The notes under the pieces were generated by a model. That model saw nothing but the letters and a program-made list of their open reading frames with translations. It did not search any database and was not told the origin of the DNA. The translations under genes and the position numbers were made by a program. A DNA stretch of 15,761 nucleotides from Gracilaria caudata (lineage: Eukaryota > Rhodophyta > Florideophyceae > Gracilariales > Gracilariaceae), in the NCBI GenBank assembly GCA_030374735.1, contig JASCIV010000612.1, positions 1-15,761 of the forward strand, given 5' to 3'. Position 1 is the stretch's first letter, and every line of letters begins with the position of its first letter. This document shows positions 7,695 to 15,761 of the stretch, piece by piece.

Positions 7695-8437
7695 GCGAAA
7701 GCTTCTTAGTCACTGAGGACAAGAGCCCATCATGAGAAGCGACGAAGATGATGCTAGTGAACGCCACGTACATATACCACGAATAGTAAAAACGAGTTTG
7801 ATGTTGACACCAAACGTATGGCTCGATTGCTACAAGTTCCCTCACCTTATCCGTAAGGTGAGCGTTCGTAGATGACATGGGAGCCGTTCCTCTGCAGGGT
7901 ATGCGATGGCTATGCGATGGCTGTGTGCCGGCGAGGCACAAGTCCAAGCAAGCGCCATCAATGAAACGAATCGTTGTGCTGATCGATTCGATCGGCAATG
8001 ATGCGCGATGCTGACAATGCAGCTTGCCAAGCATCGACAACTGTAAGCCGGCGGCGCGTTGATCCATTCGGCCTTCTGCCGCACAGAGCTGTTTTGGGAG
8101 CCATGAGACGCGACCTGTGTGCCAGCCGGTCCACGTATAAACCTTTGTACGTTGCAAACGCGTACAGCTTGAGCTGTGCGATGCAATGACACTGTAATGA
8201 CGTTGTAATGACGAAGCCGAAGCTCGCCGCATTTGTTCCGAGTGTGGTAGCCTTCCTTGTGCAACTGTGGTGTTCAGGAGAGCGCATATGTAAGATCAGA
8301 AAACACTTTTCAAACCCTTCTGATAGCATTAAAAAGAGGAGACATCGCTCATACATTTTCAGGCTGAGAATATATTCTTCTCTACACGTTCTCTCTACTT
8401 CTGGTCCTAACAAACTAAAAGGAAAGTCAATCTCTGG
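7695..8437. other. Spacer between convergent genes
   Basis: The spacer lies between the 3' ends of two converging genes. Open frames here (up to about 219 codons on the minus strand, 7573-8232) overlap one another and the end of the upstream gene in another frame, and look like chance. It contains a direct repeat TATGCGATGGC twice (7900-7921) and a repeat of TGTAATGACG (8193-8202 and 8203-8212). No AATAAA-type polyadenylation signal is obvious near either stop. Confidence 0.5.
7841..7862. repeat. Perfect 9-bp hairpin between convergent genes
   Basis: CTCACCTTA (7841-7849), loop TCCG, TAAGGTGAG (7854-7862). It is about 150 nt past the stop of the plus-strand gene. It could affect 3' end formation or transcript stability, but nothing beyond its position supports this. 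Confidence 0.6.
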
Positions 8438-10414
8438 CTACATCTGAGACCTGGGCACACAGACGTTAAATTGATTGCATACCAAGTCACCCGAAGCACA
8501 TGCAACATTCTCCTCCGCCGAGCACTGTTCAAACAAACCGACAGCCCGTTGGCATATATTTGCGCCATTTTTGGGCAAGCACGCCAGCGAGAAAACATTC
8601 CTGATGAACTGCAAGCTCGCGTCCATCTCCACTTTGGCCACACATCTCGGTTCATCCGGGCGCGGAAACGCATTGCAAGAATCTCCAATGTTGAGCGATA
8701 AAGACGGATCGAAGCATCGTCGCTGGAAAGGTTTCGGTCTGAAGGACGGATCACACTTCAAATCTCCGATACATGATTCATCGTCCTCACAAATACCGCC
8801 GATTCCCCTCTTCGGGCGGCACAAACGCACTCCTTCTCCTAAATAGTTGAGAGCACATGTCAAATCCTCTTTGCATCTCTGTGTGATTGGCGATCATAGA
8901 GTCACATGTCAGTACAGTTAGTAGTCATGTGATGTAACACGAGAGTAACGGTAGCAAAAACTTACGAGCTCAAACTGGGCAGCATCAGCGCATGGTTGCC
9001 ACAAACCGGCTTCCCGAACCGGGAATCTGCACGTTTTGGAAACTTCAGGTACATCAGGATTTCCCACGCAAACTGTTCCTGGCGGACAGGACAATTCAGA
9101 GCAATCGCCACCGACTGACGTGAACGTTACCGGAACAGTTGGTGCAGTATTCACTCGTTGACAACTTCCATCCACACAAAAGGAGCCCTCCTCACACTTG
9201 AAGCGGAACGTATCCACACAAGGGGCTCCAACTGGCAAGACCTTCATACAAGTGTGCAGCGGCGGCGGCGGAAAACGGCCCGTGGGTGAAACAACGCCTG
9301 GAGCCTCAGCACAAACCGCCCCTGCTTGACATATGGCAAACTCGATATCGCAAGGATTTCCCAGCGGCACGGTCTGTCGACGTGTCCTACACGCGAACGT
9401 TCCCTGGAACTGCTTGGAGAGTGACAATGCGCGACGGCACTCCCGGAGGTTGCCGCGCGAGTCAGGAGGACAGCTGCTCAGCGGCGAGTCGGGCGTGCAG
9501 AAGTGATTGAACGCATTCGGCGCGGCGGCACGCTGCACGCATTTGAATTCACGGCGCACAGTACCGCAGCTGAGCCCCCTCCGCGCGTCGCAGGCGTCGC
9601 GCTCGGGGTTGCACGGCGCTCCCAGCTCGCGGAGGAGGTCGGTCTCCAGCACGCAGACGCCCGTGGGACCCGTCGGGCGGTTACACAGCAGGTCGGGCGT
9701 GCGGGTGTCCCGGAAGAAGAGTACGTTTGTGCGACACTGACGATCGTCGTTGCACCTTTCGCCCGCTCTTTGCAGGCGCTGGCACACGCCCGGCTTCTCG
9801 AACGGGCGGGTGGAGCTGACGCAGAATCCGTCGCACTCGAAGTTGTTCGACTCGAGCTCGCACACGCCGCCTGGCGGCCTCTTCGGCGCGCATTGGCCCA
9901 TGTTGGCGCGGCAGAAGAAGCCGCGTTGCTGCTGGCACTGGCGGTCGAACTGGCAGGCGTCGCCCGCGAAGCCAAAGGTGAAGCGGCGGCACGTCGGTTC
10001 CATCTCGCACACGAGATTGCCCTCGCACGGGGCGGTGGCGGTGAGGGCGCAGGGGGCACCCTCGGGCCCCTGGCGCAGACATGTGAGAGGCGTCGGGTTG
10101 AAGTCGTCGATGAAGCCGCAGAAGGTGCCCTGCTCGCACTCGACGGTGCCGACGATAGTGCAGTTGGAGCCCTCGGGAAGGCGCGGGGCGCACGTCGAGG
10201 CGTCCGGGGCGCCGAAGCCGAAGAAGAAGCCTTGCGGCTCAGACGACGGTGCGCGGCAGAAGCTGTCGGGAGGGCACTCCAAGTCGGAGAGGCACGATAG
10301 GGGGGACGTGATGAGCTGCTCAGGGGGAATGGGAGCCGAGGGGCGGCGCGCGGCGCTGATGGCGGGCAAGAGCGCGGCGAGCGCGACGACCACGGCGGTG
10401 ATGAAGCGGGCCAT
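8438..10414 (-). CDS. Secreted protein with 15 four-cysteine modules, one intron
   Basis: Exon 1 is 8966-10414 (483 codons) and exon 2 is 8438-8878 (146 codons plus TAG), giving 629 residues. The N-terminus is a signal peptide (VVVALAALLPAISA). The rest is a chain of modules of about 30-50 residues, each starting near a Gly followed by Cys (EGSNC, EGAPC, AGDAC, LGAPC, VGAPC) and holding four cysteines. Exon 1 has 45 cysteines and exon 2 has 15, so 60 in total, or exactly 15 x 4. The twelfth module begins at C475 in exon 1 and gains its other three cysteines in exon 2, which supports the splice. The pattern resembles EB modules and the Dickkopf N-terminal cysteine-rich type, so two disulfides per module and an extracellular or wall location are inferred. 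Without splicing, the frame would read 15 more codons into the intron and stop at 8918. Exon 1 is much more GC-rich than its surroundings. Confidence 0.88.
8879..8965 (-). other. Spliceosomal intron, 87 nt, phase 0
   Basis: The donor is GTAAGT after codon 483 and the acceptor is CACAG at 8883-8879. A perfect TACTAAC branch-site motif lies at 8917-8923, 38-39 nt from the acceptor. Removing it joins two frames in phase and restores the four-cysteine rhythm. An alternative acceptor AG 2 nt further on would break the frame. Confidence 0.9.
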
Positions 10415-12104
10415 GATGCGGTGCGCAACGTAGCGTGTCGTGCGGTGTGGTGCGGGTGACCGGCGCGCTCGGTTCGTTTTGAAGCTGGGGAGCGGCGGCG
10501 GTTTACAGCAGGCTTGTCGACGTGGACTGATCCGTTGGGAAGAGATGAAAAACGAAAAGTTTTGCGAAAATGAATTATGTCACGAAAAACTGACGCACTG
10601 TAAACAAAATTTTGTTGTACAATTTACAGCGGTTTGCAAAGTCTGTGCTGAGCCTTAGCTTGATTAGAACAAGTCGTGGACGTGGTTGTCTTCTCAGGAT
10701 TGATCTTGGAGGTATTAGATAGTCTCTGAATGCAGGGGGAGGAGATCACCTTGCAGCGAGCGGTAGCGTTTTGGTTGGACAAGATCAAGACATAAGAAGA
10801 AAAGAAGAGATCGGTACGCTTGTCGAGGAGAATAGAACCGAAGAGTCGGAGCTCTTGGTAATGGAGACTCCGGCTTCTGATTGATCTTTTTGGCGGGCTT
10901 CGAACAGTGTTGCAACTTGGAGCTAAGCGTTGGTAAAATTCTCTTGGAGCATGGCGTTATTGAGAAGGGTTCTTGTCAATAAATCACTGACCAGTGACGC
11001 AGAAGAAAGCCCGACACGCATAAGCCGATCAGCTGCTCGCCCACCGAAAACGCGTCGACATCTTCATTACGTCGTCCGCGACGGTGGGTGACATCGGTGA
11101 ATGAAGAAATGAGACGGGTCACAACGGCGATTGGAGAGGGCAGGAATAGAAACCTTAACTATGTCCTTGACGGCATTGATTTGATTCTCTGGCTTGAGTT
11201 AAATAAGTTGCTTGGCTTGAACCTCGTTAAAGATAGACTTCTGCTCTCGAGGCAGACATCAATCTAAAATTGTCTGACCAATGTGGCAAGAACAGTTTTG
11301 TGCATACGATTAATACTTTTTTCTCCCGCAGCCTGTATGGTTGCAACCCACCAAGCGACGTCGCGACAGTTTTCCTACAGATCTTCTTAAGGGTTAAACA
11401 TGAGAGTATCTTTGGAGTGAGGGGTTTTGAGCTACCTGTGGCTGGGCGCATGACTGGGACAGATTCTGACATTGTGCGCTGCTACTAGGGCTTTGGGTTC
11501 TTGTGGACTATACGCGGTTGGGCAAGAGAGAGCTGGTAGCAAAGAGGCTGAGAACTGGATGGTCGTTCGTGTGCCTCCCTCGAGTAGTCTGGGCTCGGCC
11601 AGGCTGCCCTCTTTACTTGTAGTTCTGCGCTGCGGCAGCCGCGTGGGGATGTGGCGAGTTCCCCAGGAAGTAACGCGAGGTGTGATAGTTGCGCGAGACG
11701 TGCTGTAAGCAGTGAACAGCTGACAGAAAGTAGGGTTCAAAGCCGTTCATCCTGTTCAATCACTATCACGAGATCGCACTTCCCAGTGTGCACCCCCTTC
11801 CAGGAAAACGCGAGCGGATATCTGAAGCAACTACCCTTGAGCTCTAACCAAGACGACCTCCAACTCACGACACATCCATGACTAGAGAACAAGAGCATTA
11901 CGAGTACGCCGGACGGCGTCCCGAGCTCGTATTTGATGAATTATGCAATTCTGAGGTGTACCAAATAGTGCCGAGGGGGAGGTCTGACGCGAGTAGTCCA
12001 AATTCAGCTTGAAGGCACCTACATACAAGCCCACGCGAGTGCAGGAATCGCAAAATGATCACCGAAACTGCTTCCGAGCAAATCTTCGTTGCATCCACTG
12101 CGTG
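10415..12104. other. Divergent intergenic region with possible decayed repeat DNA
   Basis: This is the upstream region for both the cysteine-rich gene (minus) and the glutaminase gene (plus). All frames are short and lack recognisable domains. On the minus strand around 11000-11250 a few short stretches look weakly protein-like (for example IFNEVQAKQLI, then a stop, then INAVKDIVKVSIPALSNRR) and could be remains of a mobile-element gene. No motif allows a family call. The 14-mer TGACAGAAAGTAGG at 11721-11734 is shared with 3989-4002. Confidence 0.4.
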
Positions 12105-12111
12105 TATTTAA
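12105..12111 (+). promoter_or_regulatory. Possible TATA box of the glutaminase gene
   Basis: TATTTAA lies 83 nt before the glutaminase ATG, close to the 88-nt spacing of the TATA box at the 6501 gene. It is a weaker match than TATAAAAG. Confidence 0.4.
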
Positions 12112-12193
12112 CCTGTGACCTCGCTCTTCTGTACAAACAGTCGGGGAATCCTGTCGCCCTCATCACGGTGTCCGCCAAATATCCCTCGAAACC

Positions 12194-13630
12194 ATGGCGC
12201 CTTCCACCGAACCCGTCGCACCCGCTCTCTCCTGCAGCGCCGATGATCTCGCCCAAGGGCTCCGCTCTGCCCGTGGTCCCTCTCCAACCGCGTCTTCCGT
12301 ACAAGCCGCACTAAAACATGCCGGACTTCATCCTCGCGACCCGCGCCTATCAGCCGTGTACGCCAAGCTCAACGCATTGCCCTCGACTGAGCCGCTATCA
12401 CAAGAACAACTGCTCGAAGTGGCTCGTCCAAATCTCACGCTCCTGCATCGTGTTGCCACTCGCGAACTTGCAATAGCGGACTTTGCTGCCTTCTCAGGCA
12501 TGCTACATCACGTGTTTGATCTTGTTGAACCAGATACACGAGGCCAGAACGCGCAGTATATCCCGGTGTTACGCGACGCTCCTTCCGATCGTTTTCGCGT
12601 TGCTTTCTGCTCCGTGGACGGTCAGTTCTGTGAGATTGGACACTCAAGAGACATGTTCTCAGTGCAGAGCACAAGCAAGGCCATCACCTTTGCACTGGCG
12701 TTACAACGTCTCGGGACCGAAGCCATGTTGCGTTGGTGCGGCATTGAGCCCAGCGGACGTCCGTTCAATGACATGACCCTGTTACCTGACAGCCGTCCCT
12801 TCAATCCCATGTTGAACAGCGGTGCTTTGATGACCGCCGCCGCTCTCGCCTCAGCGCACCCCGAATTGCTCGCACGCGACAAGGACGATTCGCACGGAGC
12901 GCGTGCCGAGGAGCTCTGCGAACGTGTGCTACTTCCCGTGTGGGGTCGACTTTCTGCTGATGGCCTCGTAGGCGATGTGGGCTTTTCTTCGGAAACGTTT
13001 CTGTCGGAACGTGCCACAGCAGACGGTAATGTCGGTATTGCCTACTCCATGAAGGCACGAAAGGGGCTTCCGCCCAACGTGCAGCCAACCACAATGATCG
13101 ACTTTTATCTGCGTGCTTGCTCCGTCACCACTAATGCTGCCATGATGTCCATCGTGGCCGCCACGCTTGCGAACGGCGGCACGAATCCTATCACTGGAGA
13201 CCACGTGCTCGACAGTGATGTGGTGAAGAAGACGCTATCTGTGCTCAGTTTCTGTGGCTTTTACGACAATGCGGGCGAATTCTTCTTCCACACCGGCATG
13301 CCGAGTAAGTCGGGTGTGAGCGGTGTGGTGTTTCTAGTGCTGCCAAACGTGGGAGGGTTTGCATTCTTCTCACCTCGTCTGGATCAATACGGAAACTCCG
13401 TGCGCGGTGCGCAGTTTGCGAAGAAGCTTGTGGAGCTGTTCACATTCCACTCGTTTGACAGTACGTCGTCGATGGCCAACGGTTGCAAAATGGACCCGCG
13501 TTTCAGCTGTGACTTTTCGAAGCAACGTAGCATGGAGAGACTACGATGGGCTGTTCGTGCTGGTGGACAGCATGCGCAGCGCTTTGACAATCTGATTGTG
13601 GCGCTTTTGTGTGCGCGTGGCTCGGATTGA
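12194..13630 (+). CDS. Glutaminase (GLS-type, EF-hand-like N-terminal region)
   Basis: Glutaminase hydrolyses L-glutamine to L-glutamate and ammonia; the fold is that of serine beta-lactamases. The 478-residue frame starts at an ATG in a good context (ACCATGG). Residues about 36-115 match the helical EF-hand-like region that precedes the catalytic domain in animal GLS. Catalytic residues are all present: Y122, S159 and K162 (SXXK), N208 (NPMLNSGA), E272 and N279 (SERATADGN), Y305, Y357 and V375 (SKSGVSG). They correspond to human GLS Y249, S286, K289, N335, E381, N388, Y414, Y466 and V484. Even the end of the domain resembles the animal enzyme (FTFHSFDS...KMDPR). No transit peptide is obvious, so the compartment is unclear. 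After about residue 435 the ankyrin repeats of animal GLS are missing. The frame instead enters what looks like the first helix of a TerB domain (RFDNLIVALLC) and stops at TGA 13628-13630. The enzyme should be complete without that extension. Confidence 0.95.
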   Translation: MAPSTEPVAPALSCSADDLAQGLRSARGPSPTASSVQAALKHAGLHPRDPRLSAVYAKLNALPSTEPLSQEQLLEVARPNLTLLHRVATRELAIADFAAFSGMLHHVFDLVEPDTRGQNAQYIPVLRDAPSDRFRVAFCSVDGQFCEIGHSRDMFSVQSTSKAITFALALQRLGTEAMLRWCGIEPSGRPFNDMTLLPDSRPFNPMLNSGALMTAAALASAHPELLARDKDDSHGARAEELCERVLLPVWGRLSADGLVGDVGFSSETFLSERATADGNVGIAYSMKARKGLPPNVQPTTMIDFYLRACSVTTNAAMMSIVAATLANGGTNPITGDHVLDSDVVKKTLSVLSFCGFYDNAGEFFFHTGMPSKSGVSGVVFLVLPNVGGFAFFSPRLDQYGNSVRGAQFAKKLVELFTFHSFDSTSSMANGCKMDPRFSCDFSKQRSMERLRWAVRAGGQHAQRFDNLIVALLCARGSD

Positions 13631-13994
13631 TGGCAACATAGAGAAGGTGGAACTGGAAGAACTGCGTGCGGTTTATCAGTCTGTCATGCATTCCGAACTG
13701 TCGGAGCAACGCGTTCAGGCAGTTGTTGATGGGCTGCCAGAACTGAGCGGGAAAGCGGCCCTTGACGAGGTGTTTAAGCTTGTGCGTGACGAGCAGAGAT
13801 TTTTGGATGATATTGAGAAAGAACTGCTTATTGAGGGGGCAGTGAAGATAAGTACTGCAGATGGCGTGGTGAAGGCGCAGGAGAAAAAGGTTTTGGCGGT
13901 GGTTGCGAAGGCGCTTTTCGTCGACCCTGCTGTGATGGACTTGCATATCAACTTTTGGGAGACGAAGTTGAAGAAGAAGAAGGAAGGAGAGTAA
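13596..13994 (+). CDS. TerB-like domain in the +1 frame at the glutaminase 3' end
   Basis: This is an open frame of 132 codons that begins after a TGA (13593-13595), has only a TTG at its start, and overlaps the glutaminase frame by 35 nt. It shows the two-lobed TerB pattern: a first ARIDGNIEKVE motif (Asp12-Gly13) and a second TADGVVKAQEKKV motif (Asp89-Gly90...Glu96), each leading into helices, with a lysine-rich end. Its missing first helix is supplied by the end of the glutaminase frame. Dropping one T from the run at 13605-13608 would join the two in phase, so the likely original gene is a glutaminase-TerB fusion. The break could be a real frameshift, a base-call error, or recoding. A separate gene is less likely because no ATG is suitably placed. 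TerB-type domains are linked to metal binding and stress in bacteria; the role here is unknown. Confidence 0.75.
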   Translation: MWRFCVRVARIDGNIEKVELEELRAVYQSVMHSELSEQRVQAVVDGLPELSGKAALDEVFKLVRDEQRFLDDIEKELLIEGAVKISTADGVVKAQEKKVLAVVAKALFVDPAVMDLHINFWETKLKKKKEGE

Positions 13995-14207
13995 ACGTAG
14001 CGTAAAGTTGAGAAAGTGCCCGACTTCAATGACACTGGTTCTCGCAAGCATGCAATCTTCGTCAATCAAGGTTCATTCTTTGCTCCACCAGTATCCATAC
14101 TATGAGTCTGGCCGCAACCATGACAGCTTCCTGTCCAGGCCGACCATTTCCATTTCCAGCCTTCGCCCAAGCAAGGCGTGACGTTCGGCGATGAAAGTGG
14201 GAAACAG

Positions 14208-14406
14208 AATCTGTACAAGAAGGCGGTTGATGAGGGTAATGATGTAGATGTGATGGTGAGTCTGGGAGTGTTGCTGCCAAAATGGCGCAGAAGGAGTGCC
14301 GAGAGACACAGTGAAAGCACAGGATCTCTCTAAGAGAGCCATTGAAGAGGGCGATCTTGAGTTCGCGAAGAAGCAGCTGAGTTTACTTCTGCGCGAGATG
14401 CGATGA
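14208..14406 (+). pseudogene. Sel1-like repeat remnant, frameshifted
   Basis: The first part reads NLYKKAVDEGN..., then VMVSLGVLL, the A/LG pattern of a Sel1-like repeat. At about 14276-14283 the match moves to another frame with NGAEGVPRDTVKAQDLSKRA, followed by IEEGDLEFAKKQLSLLLREM and a TGA at 14404-14406. Together they cover the end of one repeat and most of the next. An extra base near CCAAAATGG and extra codons in GNDVDVM account for the break. Sel1 repeats are alpha-helical protein-interaction units that occur in arrays, and fewer than two survive here. The first frame is open back to about 14130 without repeat-like sequence. It is probably a fragment of a dispersed gene family. Confidence 0.7.
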
Positions 14407-14947
14407 ATGTAAAGTCCGACTTCGTACTTCGTTGTCCAAAAGCCCCCACTTGTAAAAGGGTGAAAAGTAGCTCAAACTTTTCATTTCTAACCTTGCATCC
14501 ATTCACCAATCGAACCGTTCAATTTGTCTGCTTTGTATGCACGTGAAAGTTGTCCAAAAAGAAGCAACAGGGTGAATTATAATGGAGTTTTCAACTATTG
14601 AAATTCGGTAGCTTTACAAAGCATAGTCTTGTATTCGTTGTCAGACCCCAACTGAGAAGATGGCTCAATACCAATTTTTTAAGTACAGAAGACAGTCAAG
14701 AAAGTTTATACCGAACGATCAATAACAGTTACGCAGCTTGGAAACATGAACAAAGCAATCCGCATGACAAGAGTAAACAGGAAGAGCAGGGTGAGAGAAC
14801 GCAGGCAATACAAAGCATGACAAGTGCCACGATCTTTTTTCGTTCAGTTCGTTCAGTCAGTTTCACAATATTGCTCCTCGTGCGCTCCTCCTGTCTCCCA
14901 TCTGATGGTTAAAAGACTAAGGCTGGCATCAAAACCGAAGCAGAGAA
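14407..14947. other. AT-rich spacer
   Basis: No gene is seen. A 104-codon frame (14598-14912, plus) begins with TTG and has no recognisable domain. An 8-bp stem TGAAAAGT / ACTTTTCA with a 7-nt loop lies at 14461-14483. Confidence 0.45.
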
Positions 14948-15583
14948 TCACAAGTACAGGCAGCCTTGACAACACGAGAGACTAGAAGGTCTACTCGAGC
15001 GCGGCACATCATACGAGCAAGGTGAACAGCAGGTGCCGAACGGTCGTCCAAAACCTGAAAAGAACGGACCTTCAACCCCCGGCGTTTCTGTTTCTTCTCT
15101 CCTTTGTTCGGGTTGGACATGACGACAGGTTATAGATGAAATGGCCAAATCTTCAATCGATGTCCATGTGGTTGAGTAAGTTTGTATTACATCTCTGTAA
15201 GCTCCGGTTAGAGTTGCGCAGAATTCGACTGAGAGCGTCTCATCGTCTTCACCAGTGGAATACAATAAGAGCAATGTGTGTTCATTGTTTGGTCTGGGAA
15301 AATTGCAAGTGTATACATTTCCATATTCCGAAACACAAACATCGCGATTGCATGTGATTGTCCTTTGGACAGCAGGTTGTACGGTCCTTTCGACGGTTCT
15401 CAGTGCCTGAAGATTTGGCTCCCTCCCAGCGCGAGATGTGTTTGAAGTGTATGTGGTCGGAGAAAGAACCTCGATTGCATGGCCCTCGTTTGCCGTTGCG
15501 AAGGATACCGGAGTTGACAGCACTTGCAAAAGAGGGGGATTGATGAAGATGAGAGCCAAAATCGTAAATGCCCGGAAAGTCAT
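14948..15583 (-). CDS. Small secreted cysteine-containing protein, unknown family
   Basis: The frame is open to the window edge, but the ATG at 15581-15583 is preferred. It is followed directly by a signal peptide (FRAFTILALIFINPPLLQVL), giving 211 residues. The mature protein has paired cysteines in TITCNRDVCVSEYGNVYTC (about residues 82-100), further cysteines in VEFCATLTG and SSITC, and an acidic segment (TGEDDETLS). A cysteine-dense end (GTCCSPCSYD, LSCCQGC) follows. The last 55 or so residues differ in character (Arg/Pro/Ser-rich). An overlapping frame (14929-15120) runs through the same DNA, so the true 3' end is uncertain. No GT-AG intron with the TACTAAC signal seen in the neighbouring gene was found. 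Function is unknown. Confidence 0.6.
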   Translation of the reverse strand: MTFRAFTILALIFINPPLLQVLSTPVSFATANEGHAIEVLSPTTYTSNTSRAGREPNLQALRTVERTVQPAVQRTITCNRDVCVSEYGNVYTCNFPRPNNEHTLLLLYSTGEDDETLSVEFCATLTGAYRDVIQTYSTTWTSIEDLAISSITCRHVQPEQRREETETPGVEGPFFSGFGRPFGTCCSPCSYDVPRSSRPSSLSCCQGCLYL

Positions 15584-15705
15584 CGCGATGAAAAGTGAGG
15601 GAAACCAACCAAACGAAGTATTCGCACCGAGGACAGGAGCGTTGGAATATGAGAAGATGGGGAAAGAGAACTGTTGTATGATGTCAGCAGCTCTATTGCG
15701 TGTGC

Positions 15706-15731
15706 GCGCAAATGCGCGTGTACATTTGCGC
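15706..15731. repeat. 9-bp inverted repeat upstream of the small secreted protein gene
   Basis: GCGCAAATG (15706-15714) and CATTTGCGC (15723-15731) flank an 8-nt spacer, about 120-150 nt upstream of the ATG at 15583. It could be a palindromic regulatory site, but there is no second copy in the window to support this. Confidence 0.55.
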
Positions 15732-15761
15732 ATTTGTTTTTCCACTTTGTGCCCGTGCACA

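Noticed and set aside
7573..8232. A 219-codon minus-strand frame in the convergent spacer
   Set aside because: It overlaps the end of the 6501 gene antisense and two other frames, with no recognisable motif or start context.
8438..8863. A separate small cysteine-rich gene next to the larger one
   Set aside because: The frame starts at TTG. GTAAGT, TACTAAC and CACAG signals join it in phase to the upstream exon and complete a four-cysteine module.
9503..10300. A 265-codon plus-strand frame antisense to the cysteine-rich gene
   Set aside because: It is Ala/Arg/Glu-rich, as expected from the complement of a GC-biased coding exon. No domain is seen.
9478..10428. A 316-codon minus-strand frame overlapping the cysteine-rich gene
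   Set aside because: It lies in another frame of the GC-rich exon, has a low-complexity Ala/Arg/Ser/Pro composition and no signal or domain. The cysteine module frame explains the DNA.
13460..13580. A spliced intron joining glutaminase to the TerB frame
   Set aside because: A GTACGT donor-like and a CGCAG acceptor-like site exist, but there is no TACTAAC-type branch site. Splicing would also remove sequence that resembles the end of the GLS domain and the first TerB helix.
1..15761. tRNA, rRNA or CRISPR array
   Set aside because: No cloverleaf-like sequence, rRNA signature or regularly spaced direct repeats were seen on either strand.

Overview
The window is eukaryotic. The evidence is a Ty3/gypsy retrotransposon with an LTR-type TATA box, a Helitron protein fragment, genes with N-terminal signal peptides, and an 87-nt spliceosomal intron with GTAAGT, TACTAAC and CACAG signals. 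Most genes are single uninterrupted frames separated by degenerate mobile-element DNA. That layout, with a metazoan-type glutaminase and lineage-restricted secreted proteins, would fit an intron-poor red alga of the Chondrus kind. The lineage is an inference and could be wrong.

Layout. 1-3057 is a decayed Ty3/gypsy element on the minus strand. It is cut by the left window edge inside RNase H and runs through RT, protease and gag to a primer-binding site and LTR promoter. 3095-3709 keeps one recognisable N-terminal domain of a Helitron protein (plus strand). 3710-6400 has no convincing gene; it holds a retroposon-like stretch with an A-rich tail and a cluster of strong hairpins. 6501-7694 is an unrecognised secreted protein with a TATA box. 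It converges on a minus-strand secreted protein gene (8438-10414, one intron) whose spliced product contains exactly 60 cysteines in 15 four-cysteine modules. A divergent 1.8-kb spacer separates that gene from a glutaminase gene (12194-13630) closely resembling animal GLS. Overlapping its end, in the +1 frame, is a TerB-like domain (13596-13994). Downstream are a Sel1-like repeat remnant (about 14208-14406) and a small secreted protein on the minus strand (14948-15583).

The functional genes do not form an obvious pathway: three encode secreted proteins and one encodes glutaminase. The points most worth checking are the glutaminase/TerB junction, the 15-module cysteine-rich protein, and the paired hairpins at 5275-5355.
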